Positions 5,135-14,200 of a stretch of DNA of 36,158 nt are shown one piece after another. The notes under the pieces were generated by a model. It saw nothing but the letters and a program-made list of their open reading frames with translations, was not told where the DNA came from and did not search any database. The first letter of the stretch is position 1; each line of letters starts with the position of its first letter. Made by a program: the position numbers and the translations under genes. The stretch is from a virus: positions 1 to 36,158 of IMG/VR virus record IMGVR_UViG_3300035182_000286. One strand, given 5' to 3'.

Positions 5135-6013
5135 TCATCGGACCCCCATGGCGCCGAAGCTGGCCGAGAACTGAGCACCGTCCTGGCCAGGGATGAATGG
5201 GCCGTTGTTGTCGGTCCCGGTCCATGCCAGGGTGGATCCCGCCAATGGAGCTGGTGTCAGGGTTGCCACGGCACCGGCCACCACGTAGTCAGTGTTCGAG
5301 GTAGACGCAGCTCCAGCAATGATCCGCGAAGTAGCCACTGCCCCCGCCTCCACCTGGCAGTCCTGGACAATCAAGCCAGATACCCCGTCACCCACCCAAT
5401 TCCCAAAGGTGATCGGATCACCGGTCGTGTAGGCGATTGGCAGGATGACGTTCTGAACGAGGGTTGTGGCCACACCAGCAGTGAAGGTCATGGTGATGAA
5501 ATACCATCCCGGCTGGGCCCCAGGGGTAATGGTGCCAGTGGCTCCGTTCCCCTGGTCAAGCACGATCCCGTTGACGAGGTCGAAGGTGGCGTACCCCGCA
5601 GCCCCATTCTCCCGCAGCCCATATCGGCTGTAGCCGTTGGCCTTCACATCCTCGGAGTAAGTGTAGGTTGCCAGATTGGTCAGGGCCGTTCCGAATGCCG
5701 GGCAGTTGAACCGATGAGTACTGAAGGTCGTGTCTGGAATCCAGTTGTAGGCAGAGTTGCTGACCCCATCGAGGCCCACGACTCCTATGGCTGAGAGGAT
5801 CCCCGTGCGCCCAATCCACTGGGTCTGATCCCTGGAGAAGGTTTGCACGTTCGTCCGAGCCGTTGTGTATAGCAGCTGCTTCCCCTGCCAATCCGTTCGG
5901 TAGAGTGCCGTGACGGTGGGAGCTACCGCAGTGTCCATTGACGGGTCTTGGAGCGTGAAGGCCGTGGTGACCCCATTCCCAATGGCAAACTGGTAGTTGT
6001 TGACCGCACCCAT
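5135..6013 (-). CDS. Tail-associated structural protein with carbohydrate-binding-like domain (292 aa)
   Basis: A 292-residue protein, last gene of the late operon. The middle (about residues 90-230) has the pattern of phage adhesin beta-sandwich modules: an aromatic-rich stretch ending in CQVEAGAVATSRIIAGAA, close to the 'QLEAGxxxTSYIPT' signature common in phage tail and capsid-surface proteins. The N-terminus (YQFAIGNGVTTAFTLQD) looks like a short attachment module. It follows the tailspike and two small genes, so a virion or receptor-binding accessory role is likely. The ATG is preceded by GGAGCCCCC. Exact function unknown. Confidence 0.65.
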   Translation of the reverse strand: MGAVNNYQFAIGNGVTTAFTLQDPSMDTAVAPTVTALYRTDWQGKQLLYTTARTNVQTFSRDQTQWIGRTGILSAIGVVGLDGVSNSAYNWIPDTTFSTHRFNCPAFGTALTNLATYTYSEDVKANGYSRYGLRENGAAGYATFDLVNGIVLDQGNGATGTITPGAQPGWYFITMTFTAGVATTLVQNVILPIAYTTGDPITFGNWVGDGVSGLIVQDCQVEAGAVATSRIIAGAASTSNTDYVVAGAVATLTPAPLAGSTLAWTGTDNNGPFIPGQDGAQFSASFGAMGVR

Positions 6014-6021
6014 GGGGGCTC

Positions 6022-6330
6022 CTAGGTGTTGGCGATGACCGCGACCTTGAAGGACTGGTTCTGGGGCACACTGAAATACTCGGTGGCGTTGGCCGCCATG
6101 CGCCTGGTCGTTACGGTAGCCGTTGGATTGGTCCCGAACTCGATGGAGCAGATCGCATCACAGTGTACCCGCACGTAGGCCGTCTTGGCGTTGAAGGCCG
6201 ATGACTGGACGCTACCCCCACCGATGGCCACGGTCTGGTTGGCGATGGGTGGTTCTAGACTCATCGGCATGGTGAGATGCCGATCGTCCTGACCCTGCTG
6301 GGTTAGTTCGGTGATATAGAGAACAGCCAT
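6022..6330 (-). CDS. Small beta-rich virion-associated protein (102 aa)
   Basis: A 102-residue, mostly beta-strand protein with a strong ribosome-binding site (GGAGGTAAGC before the ATG). The segment with small polar and aromatic strands ending TEYFSVPQNQSFKVAVIANT looks like small jelly-roll proteins found beside phage fibre genes. The 112-residue protein at 13853-14191 has a similar size and strand pattern, so both may be small trimeric or decorating proteins. No firm family. Confidence 0.55.
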   Translation of the reverse strand: MAVLYITELTQQGQDDRHLTMPMSLEPPIANQTVAIGGGSVQSSAFNAKTAYVRVHCDAICSIEFGTNPTATVTTRRMAANATEYFSVPQNQSFKVAVIANT

Positions 6331-6332
6331 GC

Positions 6333-6620
6333 TTACCTCCGGCGCTGAACGTCAGCGATCTTGTTGACGGTGGATTTAATTTCCTTGATGTCATCGCGCA
6401 TTTCCTGGCGATCCCGAATAGCTACCTGTTCCACGGCCTGGGCATGGTCGATGATGCCTTTATCCACTGTCTTGAGCACCTTCACTTCTCCTTCATTGAT
6501 CGTCTGCCGACGATCATTAAGGATGAGTGCCCCTGTGAGAGTGAAGGCCAACCCGATGATGGCGAGGATAGATGGGACATTGATGGTAAACTCAGCGGAC
6601 CATTTTCGTCGGTCAGGCAT
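6333..6620 (-). CDS. Membrane protein with C-terminal coiled coil (95 aa), possible second holin or XhlA-like
   Basis: A 95-residue protein with one clear membrane segment (PSILAIIGLAFTLTGALIL, about residues 14-32) followed by a charged helical region with heptad-like spacing (VKVLKTVDKGIIDHAQAVEQVA...IKEIKSTVNKIADVQ). This one-helix-plus-coil shape is typical of XhlA-like accessory lysis proteins and some holins. The start is placed at ATG 6620 behind AGGAGTGTGTT; an ATG 22 codons upstream lacks a good ribosome-binding site. It lies far from the main lysis cassette (26769-28053), so a structural or membrane-anchoring role is also possible. Confidence 0.6.
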   Translation of the reverse strand: MPDRRKWSAEFTINVPSILAIIGLAFTLTGALILNDRRQTINEGEVKVLKTVDKGIIDHAQAVEQVAIRDRQEMRDDIKEIKSTVNKIADVQRRR

Positions 6621-6737
6621 AACACACTCCTCTCCGGAAGCGACCGGGCACGTGTTCGGGGGATATTGACGGTGACGATCGGACATGGCGCATCCGTGGT
6701 GGTGGGTGATTGGTCATCGACCGGCAGAGTGGAACAT

Positions 6738-9056
6738 TTAGGCAATCACCCCGAAGTCATTCCAGGTGGGCTGCCCAGAGGTAGCCACAAAGAGCCAGTT
6801 GAGGCTGCCATCTGAAACAGTTCCCGAAGTGTGGACTGGAGCAGTAGCTCCAGAAGTTCCGGTAGTCGACGTGCATTGGTAGACCTTGCCCGCGTTGGAA
6901 ACGTAGTCACCATAATTGTAAGTGGTGGCTGTGACCCAGACCCCCTTGACCGCAAACCCAGCAACGGTGCAGACCTTCCCCACGTAGCCAGCGCTAGCTG
7001 GAGCAGACTTGTAGTAAATATCCTGGACCTTCCAGAATCCGCTGACGGGATCGGCAGAAAGCACAATCCGAGGATCACGCTTGGGGCCAACTACGAAGGG
7101 AGTAGAGAAGGAGCTTTTTTCTACCTTGAGATTCTTGTAGGCCAAGAATCCGGTCCCAGTCAGTCCAATGCGAACGCGGGCATAGGCGGCCAACGCCGGA
7201 GCCGTGACCGTTCCAGACCTTCCAAGCCAAGCAGTAGTAAGAGTATTGGTGTAGAAGACAGTCTGCAGTTCTGTTATCTGCACTCCAGCCTTGTCATAGA
7301 AGAATATCGACCAGAGGTAGCCCGTGCCAATCGGATTCTCCTGCATAAGCATGCTGGATGTGTAGATCTGGCCTGCCACAACATCGAAGTAATCCGTGAA
7401 TGCAGTGACTGTCCCAGCGGCTTTCTTGTCGATGGAGATGGTCCCGTCTGTTCCTACGTAAAAGGTATTGAAGCCATCCCCGTAGGACGATTCCCGACCA
7501 AGAACGGCCGCTCCTCCGGAACCTGGGATGAGATTGGGCTTGGCGAAAGTGGTAAGTGGAAGCGTCGAATCTGCCGCGATCTGGGTAGCAAACGAATCAA
7601 CCGTAGCTGCCGCGTCATCCACGATTTGGAAATTGCAAACGGGCTGTCCCGCTAAGGACCAAGTAGCTCCTTCGAGAATAAGTTTGGCCGTCTGATTTAC
7701 CCGCATGAATGAAGTGGCCACACCGCCAGCAGAAAACAATGAATCCACCGTCCTGAGCCTTACCACAGTGTTTTTGCACTGGATATCGAAGGGCCATGTC
7801 AGCCCGGTTGTATTCATTCGTGTGATCTGAATATCCAGTCTGTCGGTAATGGTTTTCAGATTGGTTTGGACCACCGCGCCAATGGTCTCGTTCCAGTAAT
7901 TTTGAACGACCACACGCTTCACGTCCTCGTCGTTTGTGGGGAGAATACGCAGCATATAGGCTGATGCCGCGAGGCCTGAGCACTGTACGCCGTCAGCGAA
8001 CAGATCTCCAGCCGTGATACTGAAAATCTCATTCGCGACATTCCCTGCGGAAATCCTTGTCGCATAAATAGACTGACAGTTGACCTGTGAAACCTTTAAG
8101 AATGAAGCGATGTCGCTGGCCACAAAGTCATCAAAATAGACATCCGACGGCTGGTGGAAATTGGATGCAATGCCAGAATCGCCAATCTCGCACACCACAG
8201 TAGTCCCGGCGCCGCTGTTGTTACCGTAGTAACACCCACGGCTGATCTCGATGAACTCAGACTGGCGAGTCGAGGTCTGCCGCTCATGGATGTAGAAGGC
8301 CCTGGCTGGCTCCACCACCCCCGTGAGCGCCGGCATGCGATCCTGTGTTACGGTGGTGTTGGCACGACCGTAGTATTTGATGCCCTGCATGGTGAATCGT
8401 CGGCAGTCCAGGATGTCAAACCATGTCCCGGTAGTCGTGCAGAGGAAGTAGGTTCCCTCGTCACCCTCGATTTTCAGGTTATTGTACCCATCGATGGAGA
8501 TGGCCCCCAGCTTGTAGTAGCCAGGCGTAACGTGGATAGTTCCGCCGATGTTTTTGTCGATGGCTGCAATGGCCGAGGTAAGCGCAGCATCTGAGTTTGT
8601 GGCACCGGTGGAGTCGGCCCCGACTAGGTCCAGGGTAGTGAAGTAGTCGGTGTTCTTCTGGTGCTGGGTACGGGCCGCCCCGTTGGTGACAGGAGCTTTG
8701 ACCGCGATCAGGGCGTCTCCCTTGGTCACGTCTGTGGCATCACCCAACCAGCTCAGCAGGTTGTCGTTCCCAGCAGGCGATGAGTAAACCAGTGCCCCGG
8801 TCTTGGTCTGCACAAGAATGGAGTAGTCCGACGCGGTGAAGACCTTCGCAGGGGTCCCGCCACGCGATGGATAACCGCTGATAGTTTTGATGGGCTGCGC
8901 CGCGGGGATAGTGAGTGCGGCATCCCAAAAGGCTGAGATAGGATTCGCCACCGGGTCCAGGTTGGCGACGCCGAGATAAATGGACCCCGCGTCGAGCGCC
9001 GTGCCATCAGTAGCTGTGAAGAACCCAAAGGGGTTTTTGACCTCGCCGCTCGACAT
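6738..9056 (-). CDS. Tailspike with P22-type head-binding domain (772 aa)
   Basis: The N-terminal ~110 residues match the P22 gp9 head-binding fold in pattern: GSIYLGVANLDPVANPI, then a strand pair, and SDYSILVQTKTGALVYSSP, corresponding to GKIYIGQIDTDPVNP and the following strands of P22. From about residue 140 (DLVGADSTGATNSDAALTSA) it has the entry motif of pectate-lyase-like beta-helix spikes. The C-terminus (YNYGDYVSNAGKVYQC... and NWLFV) resembles a small carbohydrate-binding module. It should form the receptor-binding, possibly glycan-cleaving, trimeric spike. Catalytic residues cannot be picked out. The central part is lower in GC than other genes (26 of 60 at 7801-7860), suggesting exchange of the receptor module. 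It overlaps the upstream gene as TAATG. Confidence 0.85.
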   Translation of the reverse strand: MSSGEVKNPFGFFTATDGTALDAGSIYLGVANLDPVANPISAFWDAALTIPAAQPIKTISGYPSRGGTPAKVFTASDYSILVQTKTGALVYSSPAGNDNLLSWLGDATDVTKGDALIAVKAPVTNGAARTQHQKNTDYFTTLDLVGADSTGATNSDAALTSAIAAIDKNIGGTIHVTPGYYKLGAISIDGYNNLKIEGDEGTYFLCTTTGTWFDILDCRRFTMQGIKYYGRANTTVTQDRMPALTGVVEPARAFYIHERQTSTRQSEFIEISRGCYYGNNSGAGTTVVCEIGDSGIASNFHQPSDVYFDDFVASDIASFLKVSQVNCQSIYATRISAGNVANEIFSITAGDLFADGVQCSGLAASAYMLRILPTNDEDVKRVVVQNYWNETIGAVVQTNLKTITDRLDIQITRMNTTGLTWPFDIQCKNTVVRLRTVDSLFSAGGVATSFMRVNQTAKLILEGATWSLAGQPVCNFQIVDDAAATVDSFATQIAADSTLPLTTFAKPNLIPGSGGAAVLGRESSYGDGFNTFYVGTDGTISIDKKAAGTVTAFTDYFDVVAGQIYTSSMLMQENPIGTGYLWSIFFYDKAGVQITELQTVFYTNTLTTAWLGRSGTVTAPALAAYARVRIGLTGTGFLAYKNLKVEKSSFSTPFVVGPKRDPRIVLSADPVSGFWKVQDIYYKSAPASAGYVGKVCTVAGFAVKGVWVTATTYNYGDYVSNAGKVYQCTSTTGTSGATAPVHTSGTVSDGSLNWLFVATSGQPTWNDFGVIA

Positions 9057-11107
9057 TATTGCTCCCCTTCGGTGGTGGTTGGTTCATCCTTTGTGACCCC
9101 GAGGGCGGTGAGTCGCTTGAAGATGGCACCCTCCTCAGCGCTGCCAGGCTTGACGGTCGGAAGTTTCATCAGCAGGTTACGCACGGGTGCTGACTCGTAG
9201 GCCCGGGCGAGCCCCCCGATCCCAGCGGTCGCAGCAGCTCCCTTGACCGGACCCAGGACTGTGGCGAGGGCCCCACCCGCGACCCAGGGCATCGCCTGCA
9301 CACCGTTCGACGGCATGATCGCCGCGTCCTGTGCCCGCTTGGTAAGTTTCAGGGCCCGCAGTAAGCCTTCAACACGCTGGCTATCATCCCCACGGAAGAA
9401 GACCCCCATGGGAGATCCCAGACGCTCGGCCTCGATGATGAATTTTTGTGGGCTCAGGTTGTCGACTCCACCAGCCTTTTCAAGCACCTTGCTGAGTAGC
9501 GCCATGCGGGCGTTGGCCTGACCGTCGGGCGTAAGACCCCGGTATAGGGCCCGGGCATCGCTCGGCTTCTGGCTGAAGAGCATCTTCTGCACGACCTCAG
9601 GGGTCTGCTCACCCTTGCTCAAAACGCGGCTCAGGGTGTCATTCTCAAGCTCACCGGCCATCTGGGAGAGCCGCTTGTTGGCCACCATCCACTTGTTGTA
9701 ATCAGGAGTCCCACCGGCGAACTTGATGTAGTTCCCGATGTCCTCCTTGAGTGGCTTGTAAACGGCGGTCAGGGCCTTTTCACCGATGTCTCGTACTGAC
9801 GTCAACTCAGGGGTCTGGAAGGCCTGCCCAACCTGCTTGCGAAGCGTCTCGATGTTCCCCAGGTCCTGCCCCTGGATGGCCTGGCGCCAGTCCGCGAGCC
9901 GAGCGATGACAGGGTTGACCGCATCCGTTCGAAGGGCGGTGAGTTTGGCGATCTGGTTGTCGATCTCAGCGATGGTGCGATCGACGGGGACGGCCCCAAC
10001 TCCCGCCAGCTTGTCCACCACCTCGGTCTTCATCCCCGTGTACTTGGTGAGGTCGGAACCACGCTTAGCCAGCAGGTCGGTCATCACGTTGTCGGAGGCC
10101 TGGGCCAGGTCACCAGCCCCATACTCAGTCAGCAGGTCCTTAGCAGCCTGGACCCGTGTGGCCTGCTGCACCCGGCGAGGACCACCGGTGCCAACGAACG
10201 GGATCTTCTCACCCATCGACTGAAGCCACTTTGTACCGAAGGTGTCTGGAGGAAGCACATCAGAGGTCATGGGCTTGATACCCAGTCCCTCCGCGTTCTG
10301 GACCGCGGTATCTAGCTGATAGGCGTTCTTCAGGGTCCTCGGTTGAGCCAGGGAGCCACCGAGCAGGCCTCCCGTGGCCCCAGCGACCAGCTGGCCCGTC
10401 GGTCCGAACCCCATCTCCTTGGCAGTTTGTGATGAAGCGCCTGCGGTGGTGGCCCCCACGACTTGCTGCAGGGGGTTCTGGGCGAGGAGATCACCAGTGG
10501 CGGCCTTGAGGGTGCCTGGTGCTGCCTTCTGGAGCTGCTGGCCGATACCGACCGTACCGAGCGCATTGGCACCAACCTCAGCCCCAGCCTGCACGACCCG
10601 CTCAGTGGTGGTCCGTGGCTTGCTGACCCCCAACTTGTCCATGAGCAGGTTGAGGGCCCCCGACGGCGAGATCTGGTGGTACTTCGGATCAACCCCCAGG
10701 TGGTCGAGAATGCTATTGAGCCCGTCGGTAAGGGGGTCCCCGATTATTTTAAACCCAGCCACCACAGCGGGTCCTTCTGGCCCGAAGGCCAGTGAGGCAG
10801 CGTAGGGGCCAGCCCCACGGGTAGTAGCCCCAGCCAGACCCGCTGCGGTGGTCTCAGGCGGGGCGGAGTTGGTGACCGAGTCAGGCAGCGGGCCACCCAC
10901 GACGTGGGAGGGCGACATCTGGGGTAGCGTGGGCGAAGGCGTTTGGGTGTGCGACACCATCATCCCGTCCTGCATAGGCTGAGCAGGTCCCTGGTTGCCA
11001 GCGCGGGCAGAGGCTACCCGGGCCTTCAGTTCCGGGGAGTTGGGATCCACGTCATCCGGGATGTTCCGGATCGTGATCCCGTCCTTGGTGGTGATCTCGT
11101 AGGGCAT
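9056..11107 (-). CDS. Large ejection/internal virion protein, gp16-position (683 aa)
   Basis: A 683-residue protein between the second ejection-like protein and the tailspike, the place of gp16 in P22 order. The start YEITTKDGITIRNIPDDVDPNSPELKARV is common in podovirus internal proteins. Residues about 80-280 are Ala/Gly-rich with hydrophobic stretches, the middle is helical and charged, and the C-terminal part again has an Ala/Gly-rich hydrophobic stretch (PWVAGGALATVLGPVKGAAATAGIGG). Such proteins are ejected with the DNA and help it cross the envelope. The assignment rests on position and composition; a murein hydrolase domain was not seen. Confidence 0.65.
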   Translation of the reverse strand: MPYEITTKDGITIRNIPDDVDPNSPELKARVASARAGNQGPAQPMQDGMMVSHTQTPSPTLPQMSPSHVVGGPLPDSVTNSAPPETTAAGLAGATTRGAGPYAASLAFGPEGPAVVAGFKIIGDPLTDGLNSILDHLGVDPKYHQISPSGALNLLMDKLGVSKPRTTTERVVQAGAEVGANALGTVGIGQQLQKAAPGTLKAATGDLLAQNPLQQVVGATTAGASSQTAKEMGFGPTGQLVAGATGGLLGGSLAQPRTLKNAYQLDTAVQNAEGLGIKPMTSDVLPPDTFGTKWLQSMGEKIPFVGTGGPRRVQQATRVQAAKDLLTEYGAGDLAQASDNVMTDLLAKRGSDLTKYTGMKTEVVDKLAGVGAVPVDRTIAEIDNQIAKLTALRTDAVNPVIARLADWRQAIQGQDLGNIETLRKQVGQAFQTPELTSVRDIGEKALTAVYKPLKEDIGNYIKFAGGTPDYNKWMVANKRLSQMAGELENDTLSRVLSKGEQTPEVVQKMLFSQKPSDARALYRGLTPDGQANARMALLSKVLEKAGGVDNLSPQKFIIEAERLGSPMGVFFRGDDSQRVEGLLRALKLTKRAQDAAIMPSNGVQAMPWVAGGALATVLGPVKGAAATAGIGGLARAYESAPVRNLLMKLPTVKPGSAEEGAIFKRLTALGVTKDEPTTTEGEQ

Positions 11108-11108
11108 C

Positions 11109-12680
11109 TCAGTAGTCCACGGTGACGGTGCGGGTCTTGGGGATATCCCCGGGCGCCGTGTAGGTGGGGAGCCCCGGGGTTCCGCCGGTCTCCTCGTAGC
11201 GCTTCAGCCACTTGGCCGCGCCTGGAATGGGCTTCTTGGTCCATTCCTCGATGGACTTGAGGGTGTTGTAGGCATCCTCGGTTAATTGGGGAGGAGGCGG
11301 TGCAGCATTGGGTGAAAGCCCCTTGAAGGCCTTCAAATACTGGGCCTCGTTCTGGTTCAGCTTGGTAAGGAGCATGCTGCTGAAGGCCACCAGGTTCGCT
11401 TTGCGCTCAGGGATCGGTCGGAACGGGTTGATCCGCTCCTTCCAGCCTTCACGCTCACCGATGCTGCCAGCGCCGGGGACGTAGGCCTTGGCCATCTCTG
11501 GCCCGATGCCTTCCACAAGATCCTGGACCTCCTGCAAGTCGGGGTTGCCGCCCGGGCCCTGCTCCTTGAGCTTCCCGCCGACCCAGTTGAGACCCTTCAT
11601 GCCCATGTCGGGCATCCTCTTGAACACGTCCTTGAGGTGCCCCAGGTGACCCATCACGGTCATGATCGAGTTGTTGCTCTGCCCGATCTTGCCAGTGTCG
11701 GCTTCTTTCTGAGCATTCTGCCGGAGCGCAAAGGTGCCCTGGTTCAGGGACGGGTCTATGGCCCGGGCCTTGATGATGGCGGGGCCCAGAATCTCATCCT
11801 TCAATTCTCGGCTCGTCGGCCATTTCCCACGCCCCTGGACGAAGGCTAAGGCCGCCTGGTCGATGGCTGTCTGCTTGTCTACACCAGCGGCCTGGTTGGC
11901 TCCCCCGATCTGCACGAGAGGCTGCTTGGGGGCCGGGAGGGCACCCTCTAGCTTAACCGGCTGCCCATCGGGGCCCTGGGCGAATACCGCGGGCTTTCCA
12001 GTCTTGGCGTCGATCCCCTCATGCCAGCCAGCAGGCTGTTTGGGCTGGCCGGCCTTCTCGGTCTCGGCCTGGATCTTCTCTGTCTCAGCCTGGGTCTTCT
12101 CGAGTTCGCCCGGGGCTTTCTGGATCTTGATGAAGTTCTCGGCATACTTATCGGGGCCAAGGACGGACGCCAAAATAATCCCCATTGATGTGTTGACGGC
12201 CTTTGTGCCGCCTCCCTGAATAACCTTGATCATGTTCTCGGTTCGGTCCGCGTCCTGGGGCTTCCCAGAATTGCGTTGGGCGTCTGCCTGTTGCTGTAGG
12301 GTCTGTACTGCGGCATCGACGTTGCCGTTGTTCAAGGCAGCATGGACTGGGAGCATCTGGTCGAGTGTTGCTTTTTTCTGCTGTTCTCCAAGTTGGTCCT
12401 GGCTGATCTTGAAGTCCTTGGCCAGGGAGGGGTACTTGATCGAGAGCTTGAGCAGCGTCTGAGGGTCCGGGTTCTCGGCCGCCTGACCCAGCTCCTGCTG
12501 CATTGCCTGCTGCTGGGCCCGCTGCATCGCCTCGATCTTGCTCTTCAGTAGATCGTCAGACATGGCCATGCCTTCCTTGATGCCGCCGAAGACCGTGGAC
12601 GACATGTCTCCGGCCGCCGTGGGCTGGACCGCGTAGTTGTGAGGCGTTTCGTTGCCGCCGAAGATCCCACCGTTTGGCAT
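11109..12680 (-). CDS. DNA ejection protein, gp20-position (523 aa)
   Basis: A 523-residue, largely helical, Gln/Ala-rich protein (for example KIEAMQRAQQQAMQQELGQAAEN, and repeated LEKTQAETEKIQAETEKAG). It lies between the gp7-like and gp16-position genes, so it should be the middle of the three P22-type ejection proteins that form a conduit for DNA. The start is set at ATG 12680, which shares its A with the upstream TGA; GTG 12689 is an alternative that adds three residues. The repeated AETEK segment suggests a coiled coil. Identification is by order and composition rather than by a clear motif. Confidence 0.65.
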   Translation of the reverse strand: MPNGGIFGGNETPHNYAVQPTAAGDMSSTVFGGIKEGMAMSDDLLKSKIEAMQRAQQQAMQQELGQAAENPDPQTLLKLSIKYPSLAKDFKISQDQLGEQQKKATLDQMLPVHAALNNGNVDAAVQTLQQQADAQRNSGKPQDADRTENMIKVIQGGGTKAVNTSMGIILASVLGPDKYAENFIKIQKAPGELEKTQAETEKIQAETEKAGQPKQPAGWHEGIDAKTGKPAVFAQGPDGQPVKLEGALPAPKQPLVQIGGANQAAGVDKQTAIDQAALAFVQGRGKWPTSRELKDEILGPAIIKARAIDPSLNQGTFALRQNAQKEADTGKIGQSNNSIMTVMGHLGHLKDVFKRMPDMGMKGLNWVGGKLKEQGPGGNPDLQEVQDLVEGIGPEMAKAYVPGAGSIGEREGWKERINPFRPIPERKANLVAFSSMLLTKLNQNEAQYLKAFKGLSPNAAPPPPQLTEDAYNTLKSIEEWTKKPIPGAAKWLKRYEETGGTPGLPTYTAPGDIPKTRTVTVDY

Positions 12681-13330
12681 CAGAACCACCCCGCCTTTTT
12701 CCCGTAGCCACCATACGCCTTGCCCATGGCCCCGAAGACGCTATTGGTTAGGTTGGCATTCGCTTCACCGTTGGCCAAAATCCCGCCAGCTTGCGCAGTC
12801 CCGATATTCCCGTAGAGATTCGCCACGTTGGTGCCAGTCTGAAGCCCCGCTGAGGCCTGTCCCGCCGCAGCCGCCTGGCCAATCTGAACCTGCTGTCCGA
12901 GACGCCCATACTGCTGGTCGATGAGCTGGGTGAGCAACTGGGGACGGAACTGGGCGAGTGCCCCCTGGGTGTTCCCACCCCGAAGACCGCCCGTCGCTGA
13001 AGCGTTCTGGAGGATTGAGTTCTCGCCCTGCTGGGTGAGCGCGGCGAACTGGGGCGATCCCTGCAGTGCGTTGATAGCCTTCTGCTGGGCCTCCGGTCCG
13101 TTGGTCCCGAGAAGGTCCTGCTGGGACGACACAGCGCTGGTTCCAGCGTTCACATAGGGCGCCAGCAGATCCTTGATCTGCATGAACTGGTTATGCTGCT
13201 CCTCGATGCCTGACTGAGCAGCGGCCTGCTGGGCTCCAGCGGCTCCCTTGGCTGCCTGCTTCGCCTGATTTGATGCCACCATGCCACCGACTACGGTGAT
13301 GGCGGCTGCTCCCACGAAACCCCACGTCAT
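12680..13330 (-). CDS. DNA transfer protein, gp7-like (216 aa)
   Basis: A 216-residue protein with a hydrophobic N-terminus (FVGAAAITVVGGMVASNQAKQAAKGAAGAQQAA), long Ala/Gln helices, and a Gly-rich C-terminus. This profile, including LLAPYVNAGTSA and ALQGSPQFAALTQQGENSILQNASATGGLRGG, is that of the P22 gp7-type DNA transfer proteins (229 residues in P22). It is packaged in the head, ejected first and probably enters the membrane. Its start overlaps the upstream stop by ATGA. Confidence 0.75.
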   Translation of the reverse strand: MTWGFVGAAAITVVGGMVASNQAKQAAKGAAGAQQAAAQSGIEEQHNQFMQIKDLLAPYVNAGTSAVSSQQDLLGTNGPEAQQKAINALQGSPQFAALTQQGENSILQNASATGGLRGGNTQGALAQFRPQLLTQLIDQQYGRLGQQVQIGQAAAAGQASAGLQTGTNVANLYGNIGTAQAGGILANGEANANLTNSVFGAMGKAYGGYGKKAGWF

Positions 13331-13845
13331 AGCAGCTCCTTCGGAGTGGGCTCACACCCGAGCACGTTCGGCGTCACCACGCGGCTCTCGATCAGCGCCA
13401 TGTCCTGGGTGTTATCCAGATTCAGGTGGGCCGAGAAGAACACCACGTGGGTGGTCGCGTAGAGTAGAGGCTTCACGCCGCCCTTCACGATGGTCATGCA
13501 CGGCCCCGTCATGGTCCGCATACCGTCCTCAGTGAGGAAGGTGACCGTGCCCTGGGCCACAATGAGCCCATCATCCTGGGCGTGGATCTTCCCCGTCAGG
13601 AAGGTCTCGGCCTCCATCTCGAACTTCCGGAAGTAGATATTCGGAACGAACATGTGTTCCGCAGGGATCAGATCAATTGGACCGAGCTGGGCCATGAGGC
13701 TCTCAGCCTGGTAGATGGCCCGACGCACCTTATCCGGATCGTGCTCCACAGCCCCGAATCCGGCCTCTCCTACTCGGTGCGTGATCATGCCGCCTCCACC
13801 ACGTGGGTGAGCGGCCGGCAGCTCATGATTCTCGACCTGATTCAT
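13327..13845 (-). CDS. Cupin-like phage protein, gp14-position (172 aa)
   Basis: A 172-residue protein whose centre (EHMFVPNIYFRKFEMEAETFLTGKIH..., then GLIVAQGTVTFLTEDG...) has the strand and turn pattern of a single cupin barrel as seen in a known group of small phage proteins. It sits just before the gp7-like gene, as gp14 does in P22, but homology to gp14 cannot be claimed. The start is ATG 13845 behind AGGATTACA; upstream codons in this frame overlap the previous gene. The usual metal-binding His set is only partly present (E/H in AEHMF, H in GKIH), so an enzymatic role is doubtful. Confidence 0.6.
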   Translation of the reverse strand: MNQVENHELPAAHPRGGGGMITHRVGEAGFGAVEHDPDKVRRAIYQAESLMAQLGPIDLIPAEHMFVPNIYFRKFEMEAETFLTGKIHAQDDGLIVAQGTVTFLTEDGMRTMTGPCMTIVKGGVKPLLYATTHVVFFSAHLNLDNTQDMALIESRVVTPNVLGCEPTPKELL

Positions 13846-13852
13846 TGTAATC

Positions 13853-14191
13853 CTATTCGACCTGGGCGTAAGCCCCGTTGACGGTGATTGCGGAATTTGC
13901 ATCCGATTTGATCTGCAGCGTTCCCGCCGTTTGCAGGGTCTGCCCCTGGGCCTCGAAACAGTCGTAGGTATCTCCAGCCGACACAGTCCTAGCACTGATG
14001 AGGATGTTGCCCGCCGTGGGGCCCCCACCAGAGGGCACCAAGTAGGCCGTGACGGTCTGTGCCACGCCCGTGGAATTTGTGAAGGTCAGCTTCTTGATGA
14101 CCGCTGAACTGTTCGCCGGAACCGTGAGATAGGCCACAGGCGATGTGGTCAACTGGGCGGGGGTGATGGTCTTCGTGGTGACGGTGGCCAT
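13853..14191 (-). CDS. Small beta-rich structural protein (112 aa)
   Basis: A 112-residue protein of alternating strands rich in Thr and Val (AYLTVPANSSAVIKKLTFTNSTG). Such proteins of about 100 residues are frequent beside phage fibre genes and may decorate the virion. Start at ATG behind GGGAGCACCC. It is similar in size and fold pattern to the gene at 6022-6330. Confidence 0.55.
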   Translation of the reverse strand: MATVTTKTITPAQLTTSPVAYLTVPANSSAVIKKLTFTNSTGVAQTVTAYLVPSGGGPTAGNILISARTVSAGDTYDCFEAQGQTLQTAGTLQIKSDANSAITVNGAYAQVE

Positions 14192-14200
14192 GGGTGCTCC

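Noticed and set aside
6831-7655. Open frame (274 aa) on the plus strand opposite the tailspike
   Set aside because: No domain, no start signal, and the tailspike frame is strongly supported.
12652-12924. Plus-strand open frame at the junction of the gp7-like and gp20-position genes
   Set aside because: Overlaps two well-supported minus-strand genes and shows a basic, Pro/Arg-rich content typical of antisense frames in GC-rich DNA.
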